From Albugo candida (taxonomy: Eukaryota; Oomycota; Peronosporomycetes; Albuginales): a stretch of 64,000 nt of DNA. Every line of letters starts with the position of its first letter. Position 1 is the first letter of the stretch. Location: contig JBDOQK010000004.1 in the NCBI GenBank assembly GCA_040437565.1, positions 124,001-188,000 of the forward strand. Reading direction: 5' to 3'. A program made the translations under genes and the position numbers. Shown in pieces: positions 45,093-55,323 of this stretch. The notes below the pieces were generated by a model, which saw only the letters and a list, made by a program, of their open reading frames with translations, did no database searches and was not told the origin of the DNA.

Positions 45093-45668
45093 CGTATTTT
45101 TAGCAGATCGAGCACGTGGTTTATATCGCTACTACAGGAATCAAAGTACATGTAAACTGCTTAGGGTCTCCTCTTAAACAAACACCAAGTCTCAATCAAC
45201 GGCTTGCATATGTATTCTCGAGTCCAAGCTTTGATCTCTCTAAATCCTATGCCTTTGTATTCCTCCTCGTAACATGACTTCGGGATCTACTAACGCCACA
45301 AGCGCAAGACAATGAGTCGTGCCGGAGGCAGAACGTGTACTTGATCATCTTCGCATGCAACGGACTTGCGCTGTCACTATGCGGAGACACTCAGTGCTAC
45401 CAACTAATCAGGTGACATGTGTGATTTCTATCAGAAGTTATGAGCAAATTACAAACAGCACAATTTTGCACAGCAGAGAGCAAAGAAACGTGCGATGTAA
45501 TTCAAAAGCGCATGCTTTCGATGTAATACGCAAAAATCACATTTTATCACTTTGTCAGGCCTCGAGATGCGTACTCTGATTGTGTAACCGCTTCTACTCG
45601 CAGGGTATTTATTCTCTTCCACGCATGAGACAGTACTATACAATCCCATTTTAAGGGAGCATTGATCG
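45093..45668. other. Divergent promoter region between LRR and myotubularin genes
   Basis: 576 nt between two divergent start codons. No open frame, RNA gene or named element was recognised. Confidence 0.5.
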
Positions 45669-47975
45669 ATGTTTGGAACTTGCGATGCGATTACACACAA
45701 AGGAACTCGATGCATTTCCGATGCAGCAGACGCGGCAGGAAAGTGTGATCATCATGCGCGGATTGCACGAGCTTTATCATTGGCCTCCGCAAAACTCAGA
45801 GTTTCTGAAAAGAAAGAATTTCTCGAAAAAAATGGTCCCAAACGAATCGATGAAACCATTCCAAATAAGCCATCATCACCTCCAAACGTTCCACACCAAT
45901 CAAATGTGGCTTATCAATGCGATTATGCAGTCGAAGCGTTTGAAACCCAACTGACGATCACGCAAGCAGAAGATGTGGTCACTAGTGTTGGATGCATTGA
46001 GTTTTACTTGCCGGAGAGTTCAGGATTACAATTTGTTCGAGGAACACTCTGGGTAACGACATTTCGCTTAAAGTTTGAGCCCGAAGAGACTTCTGTCAGA
46101 CTTCCTGGTAATTATCATTCTTTTCTGGATGAAGCTATCATTGGAATTCCGTGTGCTTGTGTTGCAAAGTTGTCCTATCCAACGACTGATGCGGTCAGAA
46201 CACATATGCATATAAAAGGAGTGTCGTCCACGCACTCGTTTACACCGTCACAGCTGATTATAAAGTTCAAAAATCTCAAGCAGTGGATTTTGGCCGGGAA
46301 TGTGCAAGCGCTGATGCTTGCAATCAATCGTGCCGCATACTTTGATTCTCCTTTGCGTTCGTTTGCGTTCAAAAGTTATATCAAAGAAGCAAGCGATCAT
46401 GAAAAGAAGGCTCACGAGCTGTATGACATATATACCGATTTCTGGCGCATGGGAGTCGATTTGAGTCGAGATTCTTTTTTACGTGTGACAACGATAAATC
46501 ACCAATATCAACTATGTCCGACATACCCGCAAGAACTTGTGGTTCCGGCTCCTGTGTCTGATGAAGACATTGGAATTGTTGCGAATTTTCGATCCAAAAG
46601 TAGAATTCCAATGTGCTCTTACATACATAAAACCAATGGAGCGTCTATTTGGCGATGTGCACAGCCCAAGCGTGGAATCTTCAATGCAAATAACGTATGT
46701 GACGAGCAATACTTATTCCATATATGTACAACAGCACAGAAAAGAGTGTGGATAGCAGACTGTCGTCCAGAGCTCAACGCTCGTGCAAATAACTTGACTG
46801 GAGGAGGTACAGAGTCGTCCAGCATATCACATATTACGATAGCGTTCTTGAATATCGCCAACATCCACTCTATGAGGGACAGCCTTGAACAAGTTTACCA
46901 GCTGGTCCACTCCACAAACAGCGAGCAAAGTCAAAGTTGGTGGGCCTGGGTTGAAGAAACAAAATGGTTACAGCACATTCGTCTAGTATTATCCGCGTCA
47001 CTTCGGGTTGCAGATACAGTGCAGAACCATCAAACTACGGTTCTGGTGCATTGTAGCGACGGCTGGGATCGGACCGGACAACTATGTGCTTTATCACAGA
47101 TCTTACTTGATGGCCACTATCGAACATTGCGTGGCTTTCTCGAGATTGTCGATAAAGAATGGATCCGTGCTGGCCATAAGTTTCATGACCGTGTTGGCCT
47201 GGGTATAAGCGCCAGCGAGGAGCAATCGCCCGTGTTTTTACAGTTTTTGGATTGTGTGTGGCAGTTATGGCAGCAATATCCTACTTGGTTCGAGTTCTCA
47301 CCACGAATTCTCGTCGATATGGCAGATGCTGTTTTCTCGGGTCAGTATGGTACATTTTTAGGCAACTGCGATAGAGAACGTAGGAACTGGAACATCACCG
47401 AACGGACCCCGTCACTCTGGGCTCATGCTCTGCAAAATGAAGCACACTATCTCAATTCATTTTATCGCAGTGCAAATTTTTGCGAGGTCTTATTACCGCC
47501 AAGCTCGAGTCTGTTGAGACAAGTCTCATTATGGATGGATTACTACTTTAGGAGCTCAACATTTCCAACGTTGGCTATAGCAAATATACATCCACCAAAG
47601 TGGAAAAAGTCATCTATGAGCGATATGAATGCTACGCACAATTCGACCTCCACAGATGATTTGCTGGATTCTATGACGTGCGCAAACCTGTATATTGAAG
47701 CTCTGGAAGAGAAAGTGAAAGCGCAGGAAGCTGAAATAGCTGTGCTCCAACACAAGCGACCATCATCTAATGTACTCGACATCAGTTCCAACACTACTCA
47801 GAAATTTGCATCATCGTTTCCGGAACGAGCGGTTGCGACTTTGCCTTCCAGCTCTAGCCTTTCCAGGACCGAGCTGAGTTTTGAAGATACCAAAAAAGAA
47901 TGGCGCTGCCAAATCTGCTGCAAATTGAATTCTGCGGGTAATCCGAGATGTAATGTGTGTGGCCAACCTTCGTGA
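45669..47975 (+). CDS. Myotubularin-family phosphoinositide 3-phosphatase with RanBP2 zinc finger
   Basis: Removes the 3-phosphate from PI3P and PI(3,5)P2 on endosomes. Intronless, 768 aa. Residues about 1-35 (FGTCDAITHKGTRC, CDHHARI) look like a small Cys/His zinc-binding module. A PH-GRAM-like domain follows (SGLQFVRGTLWVTTFRLKFE). The phosphatase domain holds the active loop VHCSDGWDRTGQ (Cys about 461, Arg about 467), so it is predicted active. Also conserved are SRIPMCSYIHKTNGASIWRC and DVDKEWIRAGHKF-like VDKEWIRAGHKFHDRVG. A coiled coil (EALEEKVKAQEAEIAVLQHK) leads to a C-terminal RanBP2-type zinc finger (WRCQICCKLNSAGNPRCNVC) that may bind ubiquitin. Metazoan relatives carry FYVE or C1 modules instead. 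Confidence 0.93.
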   Translation: MFGTCDAITHKGTRCISDAADAAGKCDHHARIARALSLASAKLRVSEKKEFLEKNGPKRIDETIPNKPSSPPNVPHQSNVAYQCDYAVEAFETQLTITQAEDVVTSVGCIEFYLPESSGLQFVRGTLWVTTFRLKFEPEETSVRLPGNYHSFLDEAIIGIPCACVAKLSYPTTDAVRTHMHIKGVSSTHSFTPSQLIIKFKNLKQWILAGNVQALMLAINRAAYFDSPLRSFAFKSYIKEASDHEKKAHELYDIYTDFWRMGVDLSRDSFLRVTTINHQYQLCPTYPQELVVPAPVSDEDIGIVANFRSKSRIPMCSYIHKTNGASIWRCAQPKRGIFNANNVCDEQYLFHICTTAQKRVWIADCRPELNARANNLTGGGTESSSISHITIAFLNIANIHSMRDSLEQVYQLVHSTNSEQSQSWWAWVEETKWLQHIRLVLSASLRVADTVQNHQTTVLVHCSDGWDRTGQLCALSQILLDGHYRTLRGFLEIVDKEWIRAGHKFHDRVGLGISASEEQSPVFLQFLDCVWQLWQQYPTWFEFSPRILVDMADAVFSGQYGTFLGNCDRERRNWNITERTPSLWAHALQNEAHYLNSFYRSANFCEVLLPPSSSLLRQVSLWMDYYFRSSTFPTLAIANIHPPKWKKSSMSDMNATHNSTSTDDLLDSMTCANLYIEALEEKVKAQEAEIAVLQHKRPSSNVLDISSNTTQKFASSFPERAVATLPSSSSLSRTELSFEDTKKEWRCQICCKLNSAGNPRCNVCGQPS

Positions 47976-48219
47976 TCAACTACCATATCATCACAGACAC
48001 AATGAATTATCCTGCTCATGTCCCTGAAATTACTAATCAAATCGAAGGCATTGCGACGTCCAACTGATAGGATTGTCGATGGATTCATCATTGCCACTGA
48101 GTATCAGATTACTACAGAACAAAAATACACATGTAGCTCGACAAACAGCCGATTGACAGCGCATTCAGAAATAGAATTTCAAATGTTGGAAAAATGTCAT
48201 TCTTGTTTGGGAGCATTGA

Positions 48220-50518
48220 ATGCCGGCACTAGTACTTTGCGGTCGCCGTACTCGCATAGCGAGCGATGATTTCTATTGTCCTGCTTTGTTTTTAATGCTA
48301 TACCAATTTCCCTTTCTGCTCACCTGTGTGCTCTATCTGTCATACCTTCGATCGTATCCCACAACACAATTCCGAGTTGTGAATCTACCGTTTTGGTTCT
48401 GTTTGATTTCGATTCCCATTTACGCATTTATGGCGTGTATCTATCTCATAATGGTGCAGATTTCAACCAGGGGAGCGATTGCTGACCACGAACAGCGCGT
48501 TATTATGCCAAAAATCCTTCATGTTCATATGATTTGGACAGGTATAATGTTTTCTTACGGATTTTTTGGTATATTTGCATGGTACAATCTCCAAATGCTT
48601 CCTTACGACGCGAAGTATGTTCTGGTGCGTGGTTTGACAACTTTTACGACTCTTTTGTTTCATCAAGTCACCCAATGCTGCATACGTAGTTGCTGGCCGG
48701 GGCGATGATCGCAGAAACAGGCTTTTGGTGTTTATTCGGATTTTGTATATTTAGCGGAAGTACTCGACAGGCCAGAATAGATTCTCGGTCCATCGTGGAT
48801 GCATCAGGTGAGAAAACACAAGTTTCAGACAGCACTTTCATAGTATATCTAATCGTCATCACGTATCAGTTGAGGATGGACATGCTCAACAACAGGAGCA
48901 ATGGGAAAGAAGATGCCATATTTGGTGTAAAAGGCTTCATTGCTCCCGCACAAGTTTTTTTGGCTCGTCAGGCACACATCAATCTTCGATCAAAGCAGCT
49001 GCCAATATTTTGGCTTGTCTATTTCATGAGGGTCCCGACTTGGTACTCTCTGACATTTTAGCTGGGTATATGCTGCTGGCCATGGTCCAGTCGCATGAAA
49101 AGAGCGCAGAAGTCGATACAAATGATGAGAATCATATGAGAACACTTGAAGCAGCTTGTGCAGGAGATGGTATCACAAACTCAAATGAGGTAATAGATGA
49201 CGATGAGGCGATTACAATCTCTATATCGGCTACTCTGGATACTTGTAATGATCCAGAGACCAATAAACATATCCTTTCTCCTACACCAATGATTGGCGAT
49301 GTCAATAATGCTGGAGCGCTGGAGCAGCGGATCGAAGAATTGGCATACTATAGCAAATATGCAGTTGGGGCGTACGGGTGGCTACTCTATATTTACACAT
49401 ATCCATGGACAGGTATTTTCTATCTGCTTGGCTCCTATTTTCTGCGAAGACGACATACGTCAATTTTTGGCGACAATCTACTCCGTTTGAATCAGAGCGC
49501 ACTTTTTCTTGAGTCGGGGATTACCAGCCAAGATCTTTTGTATGCGTCATTCCGCGGCACTGTTTCGCACCCAGCATTCTATGTCGCTTTCGATCATCAT
49601 AAGAAAGAACTCATTATAGCTATAAGAGGTACTTTGTCGCTGGAAGATTGTTTGACGGATGCAATGGCCCAGCACGTGTCCGTGGATGCGATCGCCACTC
49701 AGATAGGCTGCGATGGCGTTGGTGAATTTGCCCACGAAGGATTCTTGCAAGCAGCCCATTCTATATATCTAGAAATTGAGCGGCTTGATCTCTTGAAAAC
49801 GCTAAGCGCCTCTAATTCAACACAGGAAGTTCAACAAACAACTGGGTATCGAGTAGTTTTGGTTGGACATTCTCTTGGTGCTGCCACGGCTTCTTTATTA
49901 GCGGTCATGTTGAAACCTGATTTTCCAAATTTACAATGCTTTTGCTATAGTCCTCCAGGCTGCATTATGTCTATCGGGCTCTCTGATCGATGCAAAGATT
50001 TCATCACCTCTGTCGTACTCGGTCACGACGTTGTTGCAAGTGCCTCAGTACAAGCCGCCGAAGAATTTCGAGATAGAATTCTTGAGGTGATTGAACGCAG
50101 TAAAGTAAGCAAAATTGCGATCCTTAGGCGCAGTGCAGCATCGAGAGATATCAATGACCTCTTACATGACAGCAGTGACGACACTGGAAGAGAAAGATCA
50201 TTTGTTCAGCATCTCAACAGGTACCGGCAATCATTGCGACAAATTAGAGCGGATCAAGTGCTATACGAACTGAAGATGCCAGGGCGTATCATACATTTGA
50301 AACACAAAGCTTTTGTAGCCGATAGTCCCAAAGTTAAACTCATTGATTTCCGATGTCGTTGTCGAGGATTAGCAAAATCTATCGAGTACGACTTTGAGTG
50401 GACGCATCATACAACATTTCGGAGTATTCGGATCGCTCAGTCCATGTTGGATGATCATCTTGCCAACAATGTTCACGCTGTTTTACAAAAGTGTGCGAAG
50501 AGTCTACAAGTATCGTAA
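48220..50518 (+). CDS. sn-1-specific diacylglycerol lipase (DAGL-type, lipase class 3)
   Basis: Hydrolyses diacylglycerol to monoacylglycerol and fatty acid at membranes. Exons 48220-48624, 48690-48807 and 48870-50518 (introns 65 and 62 nt) give 723 aa. The start MPALVLCGRRTRIASDDFYC matches the conserved N-terminus of DAG lipases, directly before four membrane segments. Exon 3 begins with a Cys-rich loop (QWERRCHIWCKRLHCS) also typical of the family. The catalytic serine lies in VLVGHSLGAATASLLA (about residue 508). IRGTLSLEDCLTDAMA is the oxyanion-strand region, and VVLGHDVVA carries the likely catalytic Asp. GRIIHLKHKAF lies near the expected catalytic His. It is 244 nt downstream of the myotubularin gene, same strand. 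Confidence 0.9.
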
Positions 50519-51231
50519 TATAAGCAGAGCCTCGGTGATGAGTCTTTTGATCGAACTGCCTTAAATGAAGAGCTGCTTATTCGCTGATCGTAACATGATC
50601 AGACACTCTAATTCTGGTTAGCAAACTCTGATAAACAATGATCAAAGCATGCAATCATGTCATATATTGCTATCTATTTTTTTGAATTCCATCGCTGAAC
50701 AAGATTTGTGCACTCATTCGGCCCTGATCCTTGTCTACGTCTGCTTCATCCGTTGATAGAGGCGACGGCATCATTATCGATGGGGAGATCTTTGAACTGA
50801 AAGATGATTTAATCTTCACTGAGAGATATTGTAAGAATATACATACCAAGACACGACTTAATCAGAACTAAGCGCGCTGCTTGATCGAAGATACTAAATT
50901 TTGGAGCATGCGAAAATGAATGCAGTAGAACTTGCTTAGCAATAGGAAATATAACGGAGATGGGCTGGTATCATAGTTATCATGTGGGAGAGCCAATGAA
51001 AAAATCGTTCATTTGATAGTTGCGCATTCGGGTCTAAAGTAAACAAGTTCACTTTATCCGACTGAACTAAAATACCAAGCCAGATCGTTTTATGCACAGC
51101 ACTTTCAGTAAAAGATCAAGCAGAACAAACTGTCCAGTACTTAAGGGTGGCGTGATTTTCGGATTGGTTATAATACACTTGGACTTATGTAATACACCAG
51201 TGGACAACATAAAATAAAAAATAGTGAAATT
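50519..51231. other. Intergenic region
   Basis: About 710 nt between the DAG lipase and RPA12 genes. AT-rich. No convincing open frame or RNA gene. Confidence 0.5.
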
Positions 51232-51710
51232 ATGGACTTCTTTACCGGCAGGCATAACAATGGACCCTCATTCTGTCCACACTGCGGTAGCATTTTTACT
51301 CTCCCGGAGATTAATAACATCACCTGTTCCGCATGTGCTTACCACTGTAAATATGAAGGTAGTAATCGCGATTTAGTCATGCACAGTGACTGAAATCTCA
51401 CTATTATTTCGTTATAAGACCTACCAAGCCTCGTAAGCATTACTAAAAGCGAGCAAAAACCGGTTCCCGAATGGCTAGAGAAAGAGCAAAAAATCAAAAA
51501 AGTAGAAGGACCAGCACGAGCTACGGTAAGTCTATATTACATGAGACATAAACTCTGTTTTGAACCCACTCTCAGGTAGAAGAAACGTGTCCGAAATGCG
51601 GCAATTCCGAGATGGAGTATTATACATTACAGATGCGATCGGCAGACGAAGGGCAAACAGTTTTCTATGAATGCAAAAAATGCGGTACCAAATCGTCAGT
51701 CAACAACTAG
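51232..51710 (+). CDS. RPA12: RNA polymerase I subunit RPA12
   Basis: Gives Pol I its RNA-cleavage activity and links to the A49/A34.5 module. Exons 51232-51358, 51419-51525 and 51576-51710 (introns 60 and 50 nt) give 122 aa, the normal family length. The N-terminal zinc ribbon is FCPHCGSIFTLPEINNITCS followed by CAYHC. The C-terminal TFIIS-type ribbon is TCPKCGNSEMEYYTLQMRSA, DEGQTVFYECKKCG. The acidic hairpin pair Asp-Glu (RSADEG) needed for cleavage is intact. RPB9 is the main alternative but lacks this spacing and the RSADEG hairpin. The gene converges on the HECT gene with 68 nt between them. Confidence 0.9.
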
Positions 51711-51778
51711 AAGTAATATGGCAAGAAAATTCACAGCCACTTGGTCTGTACATAATAAGCGCTTTGCATTCCCACGTA

Positions 51779-54302
51779 TCACTGCATGGAGAACCCCGTT
51801 ATTTCCATATTAATAACCAGAGTCAAATACGTTTCCAGCTGCTCCTTGCTCTCATAAATTGGCAAATCGATCCGATTGAAGCATGTATGTGCTTGTGGAA
51901 ATAATCCTGCTGGAGGGACTCCGCATGGCACCAAATGTATTCCAAATCTTCGAACTCGCCCATCACTACTCAAAAGAGCTTTGAATCCTTCAACAGGAAC
52001 ACGCGAGGATCCAGTAGCAAACTGCAATAATCTCGCCCGTTTTTCTTGCGAGAAGGAGCTGACAACCTCCCAAAACCATTCAACAGCTTTCTTTTCTCGC
52101 CGGCTGGGTTGATCTATCTCCTGATACTTCACATCTGTATGTGATTCCCAGTCATCGACGTCAATGCTTGGGACTCCACAGAGTATTAATTCCAATTCTT
52201 GATAATCAAATACTGCTAGCAAAGTCCGGGGGATAATGTCATAGAGACCTTGCAGAATTGCATTGACTTGCTCATGGACTGTGTCGAACATCTTATACTT
52301 GACCAATAGCTCGAGATATTCTTGCTTGTTGTCATCATTCACCATAATATTCTTTCCGTCTGGCTTCAGCTCCTCTGTTATGAGTTGTCCTTGCGCATCG
52401 CGCCGTTGCATGGTGAAATCAAGGCATAGAGAGTCCACGTTCGAGTTTTCTCGAAGCCAACAGGCACTACGATAAAGTTCCTCATCCAAGAACTCCAAGT
52501 CCGAGAATGAAATGGGTACGCCAAGCAAATGCTTTAGAAAAGGCAGCGCAAAGTAAACTGTCAGCAATTGACCTTCGAGCAAACACTTGGCTATGAGGCG
52601 TCCAATGAATTGGTAACTAATTAAATGATCGGGGTGTGTTTGACCAGAGTTTGGATTGATCCAATAGCTCAAATTTTCGACGTGGGTTGCCTGGAAAAGC
52701 CCATAGGACTCATCGAACAACTGTTCACATAACAATGTGACCCACTCACGCATCAAGCCACCTGCATCTAATCCAGGCTCTTCTATAAACTCGATTCGAA
52801 GACGCTGTCGTAAATCAGAAGCTGGGACCAGCATCAAAAGGCGCATTGATTCGTCCAAAACGGCATCACGACGGATTTTCAACAGTAAATGTCCATCTTC
52901 CCATGATATTGCGATTTTCTCCAGCTCTTGTAAAAGCCATCGAACTTTTTGACGAAATGGGAGGGCAGCAACGGCTTCAAAGTCGATGACTGTACTACAC
53001 CTGGGAAATTCAGTGGTATCAATGGGATCGGCTTCATGCGTGATCGATTCCGCTGGAACCCAGACGATATTCCCATGTTTATCTACATGACGTACATATC
53101 CTACAGACGACTCATTGATATAACCAGTTCCATTTTGCGAAAAATTCGCGGTGGATCCGTTTTCTGCGAGTGCTTTTGGGGTATCCATATTTATAGACTT
53201 TTTGTGTTTTCGAATTGACGGTGAAGTGTCTAGCATAGTCAACTCTGTTTCAATGCAACCTTCTCTTCGCTCCATTGTCTCATTAGTGTCTCCTGTGATT
53301 CGCGACTTCGTTTTCTCGGATCTCTGTGGGTGGCCGTACGCTGTATCGGCAAAAGAATCTGCCATGCTTGAAGCTCGTGAACGCACCATAGCGTCCGCCG
53401 TCAGAATACTTATCCGGGGAGGTAGACAGTCTTCATCTCGTACCCAGCGAAACTGACCGTCTGTAGTCTTTTCACGACGCCACAGATTACGTCTACGTGC
53501 TCCTCTTTGCCGTTGATTCAAATTCATTTCGTTAAGTCGTCGAACATGGAAAGATCGCTGACGAGCTACTAATAGGCTTTGCGCAGAAGGTGATGGATTG
53601 AACGTCATACTACTGGTCGCATGATTCGCTGGACTCGGTATAGCCTGCTGAGAGATGACTGCAAATGATATGAGCATATCAACATGTTAAAGCCAATTCA
53701 TGAAGCTCGTTACCTTGGGGTGTCCCACACATAATGCACTCCTTCTTTGCAGGATGATTATCATGATAACATATAGAGCACTGCCATTCTTCATCTTCTA
53801 CAAAACTTTATAATTCCAATTTAAAACGTTGTAATTGACGAAATGACATATTGTGTCTCACCTATCCAACAAAGAGTGACGTTGCATGTTATTGTTCGCA
53901 TTATCGTGCCCGACAAATCGTTGTGCTTGACGCTGTTGGTGACAATAAATCAAAATACTACCACCACCCAGGACCAATATGATACCCAAGAACGCATATA
54001 TATAGGTGGAGACCCCGACTACAAGGTATCGTGATAATAAGTGACACGACAAGAAAGTTGCAATGTCGACCCAATGTACCTTGTGACCTTCGTCTGCTTG
54101 CAACGGTACCACTATCGTATTGCGTCTCATTTGTATTCCATACAAGTGAACGCAGTCTTTGTGTCACAGAAGTTTGTGTATTCCAGGATGCTATTATAGT
54201 ATTAGTTACAGCGCTACGAGAAGTCGCTTCAGCAAAGTCTGCGCACAAGTTTCGATAGCAAAACACTGCAAATTGGAGCTTTAAAATCCAATGATATAAC
54301 AT
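51779..54302 (-). CDS. Transmembrane HECT-type E3 ubiquitin ligase with RanBP2 zinc finger
   Basis: Four exons: 54080-54302, 53862-54018, 53714-53805 and 51779-53658, total 2352 nt, 783 aa. Residues 1-75 are lumenal or extracellular with a hydrophobic start (MLYHWILKLQFAVFCYR). One membrane segment follows (YIYAFLGIILVLGGGSILIY, about 80-100). A RanBP2-type zinc finger (WQCSICYHDNHPAKKECIMC, about 131-155) may bind ubiquitin. A basic, Ser-rich linker has two WW-like remnants (DGQFRWVRDEDCLPP, HGNIVWVPAE). The HECT domain runs from about 410: LRIEFIEEPGLDAGGLMREW in the N-lobe and the catalytic Cys750 in QAHTCFNRIDLP, 33 residues from the end as expected. The acceptor at 53806 was chosen because it alone keeps the frame. 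Expected to ubiquitinate membrane or secretory substrates. Confidence 0.88.
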
Positions 54303-54816
54303 CGTGGCTGAATCACACAATACCCAAGCAGTGGAAACGAATATGTCCAGCTACAGACGGGTTGGTGATAGTCGGTCTTAGAATTGTGTGAAATTGATTC
54401 AGCAGATGAGAGTAAAATTGGGTCGTAGCCTTTCTCGTAGTAATGCTTCTGCGGGAAGATTAAAATAGAAAGAATAAACTCAGGGTGTGTTGCATTCTGT
54501 CGAACACAATCTCGTCACTGGTTCTTGAGACATTTCCTGCAGCAACGTCATTTGATGTGTGACCGTTGAATAACAACTATCGTGGCTGCAGACGAATAGA
54601 GGTGTTGTATACCTTTATAGCTGTTAAAAGACTCCGAGTTGATTGCTACTACCAAATGTATTATGCTTTCAAGTTTGAAAGTTCTAACTTGTGATAGAAA
54701 TCCCAACAAAATCGTGAGAATTCTATTCTTCTTGATAGAAAATCACTGATCTACTTGCAAAAATTGTTGAAATCGACTGCATCGAACTTTATTCACCAAT
54801 ATCAACCATAGCCTAC
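54303..54816. other. Intergenic region
   Basis: About 510 nt upstream of the HECT gene and downstream of the 59-aa membrane-protein gene, both on the minus strand. No convincing gene or repeat. Confidence 0.5.
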
Positions 54817-55049
54817 CTATTGTCGCTTCTTGTTCATGATAGCGGACTTTTTGATAGTTTGCTTGTTTTCTTGAAGCGCTCGAGTGAGCCAAAATATCTA
54901 GAGGAATCATAACCAAGGTTGTCGACACGAGTAATGTGCTTTTTACTTACCAATACGGCGACGTGTACGGCGATTAGCCCAGTTATAAACGTGTTCAGCC
55001 CGGTGCCAAAGTCTGTACCAAGGATCGATGTGGGGAAAGTAAATGACAT
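54817..55049 (-). CDS. Small single-pass membrane protein, 59 aa
   Basis: Two exons, 54951-55049 and 54817-54897 (53-nt intron with GTAAGT donor, phase 0), give 59 aa. The start MSFTFPTSILGTDFG is followed by one membrane helix (TFITGLIAVHVAVLIFWLTR) and a basic tail ending MNKKRQ. The positive-inside rule puts the C-terminus in the cytosol or organelle matrix. No family is recognised. It diverges from the GBP gene with 274 nt between start codons. Confidence 0.55.
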
Positions 55050-55323
55050 TTTCTATGATTTCTGGATCGGAAAACTCCAGCTATTCACTATGATAACTAA
55101 AATACAAGCCCTAAGAGTTTGTATTGTAGATCGCAGACATGAGCATGCCATCTTCCTCACAAGAAGTGAGTTTATGACAAATTAATCGCTTTAAAAACTA
55201 CAATCCGAATAGGATCATTATCACTCCAACCAGTTTGTGCTATATATGTGCGACTGTTCTGGAAACGAGAATCATTCTTACCACGAGAAAGGCGTCATTC
55301 GATAGATAGGAAGACTCTTTCGA

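Noticed and set aside
48870-49061. An alternative intron at 48925-48971 in the DAG lipase gene.
   Set aside because: Using the 48808-48869 intron keeps a Cys-rich loop typical of the family and needs no second intron.
51232-51710. Assignment of the zinc-ribbon protein to RPB9 or RPC11.
   Set aside because: Length, N-terminal ribbon and the QMRSADEG hairpin fit RPA12 best.
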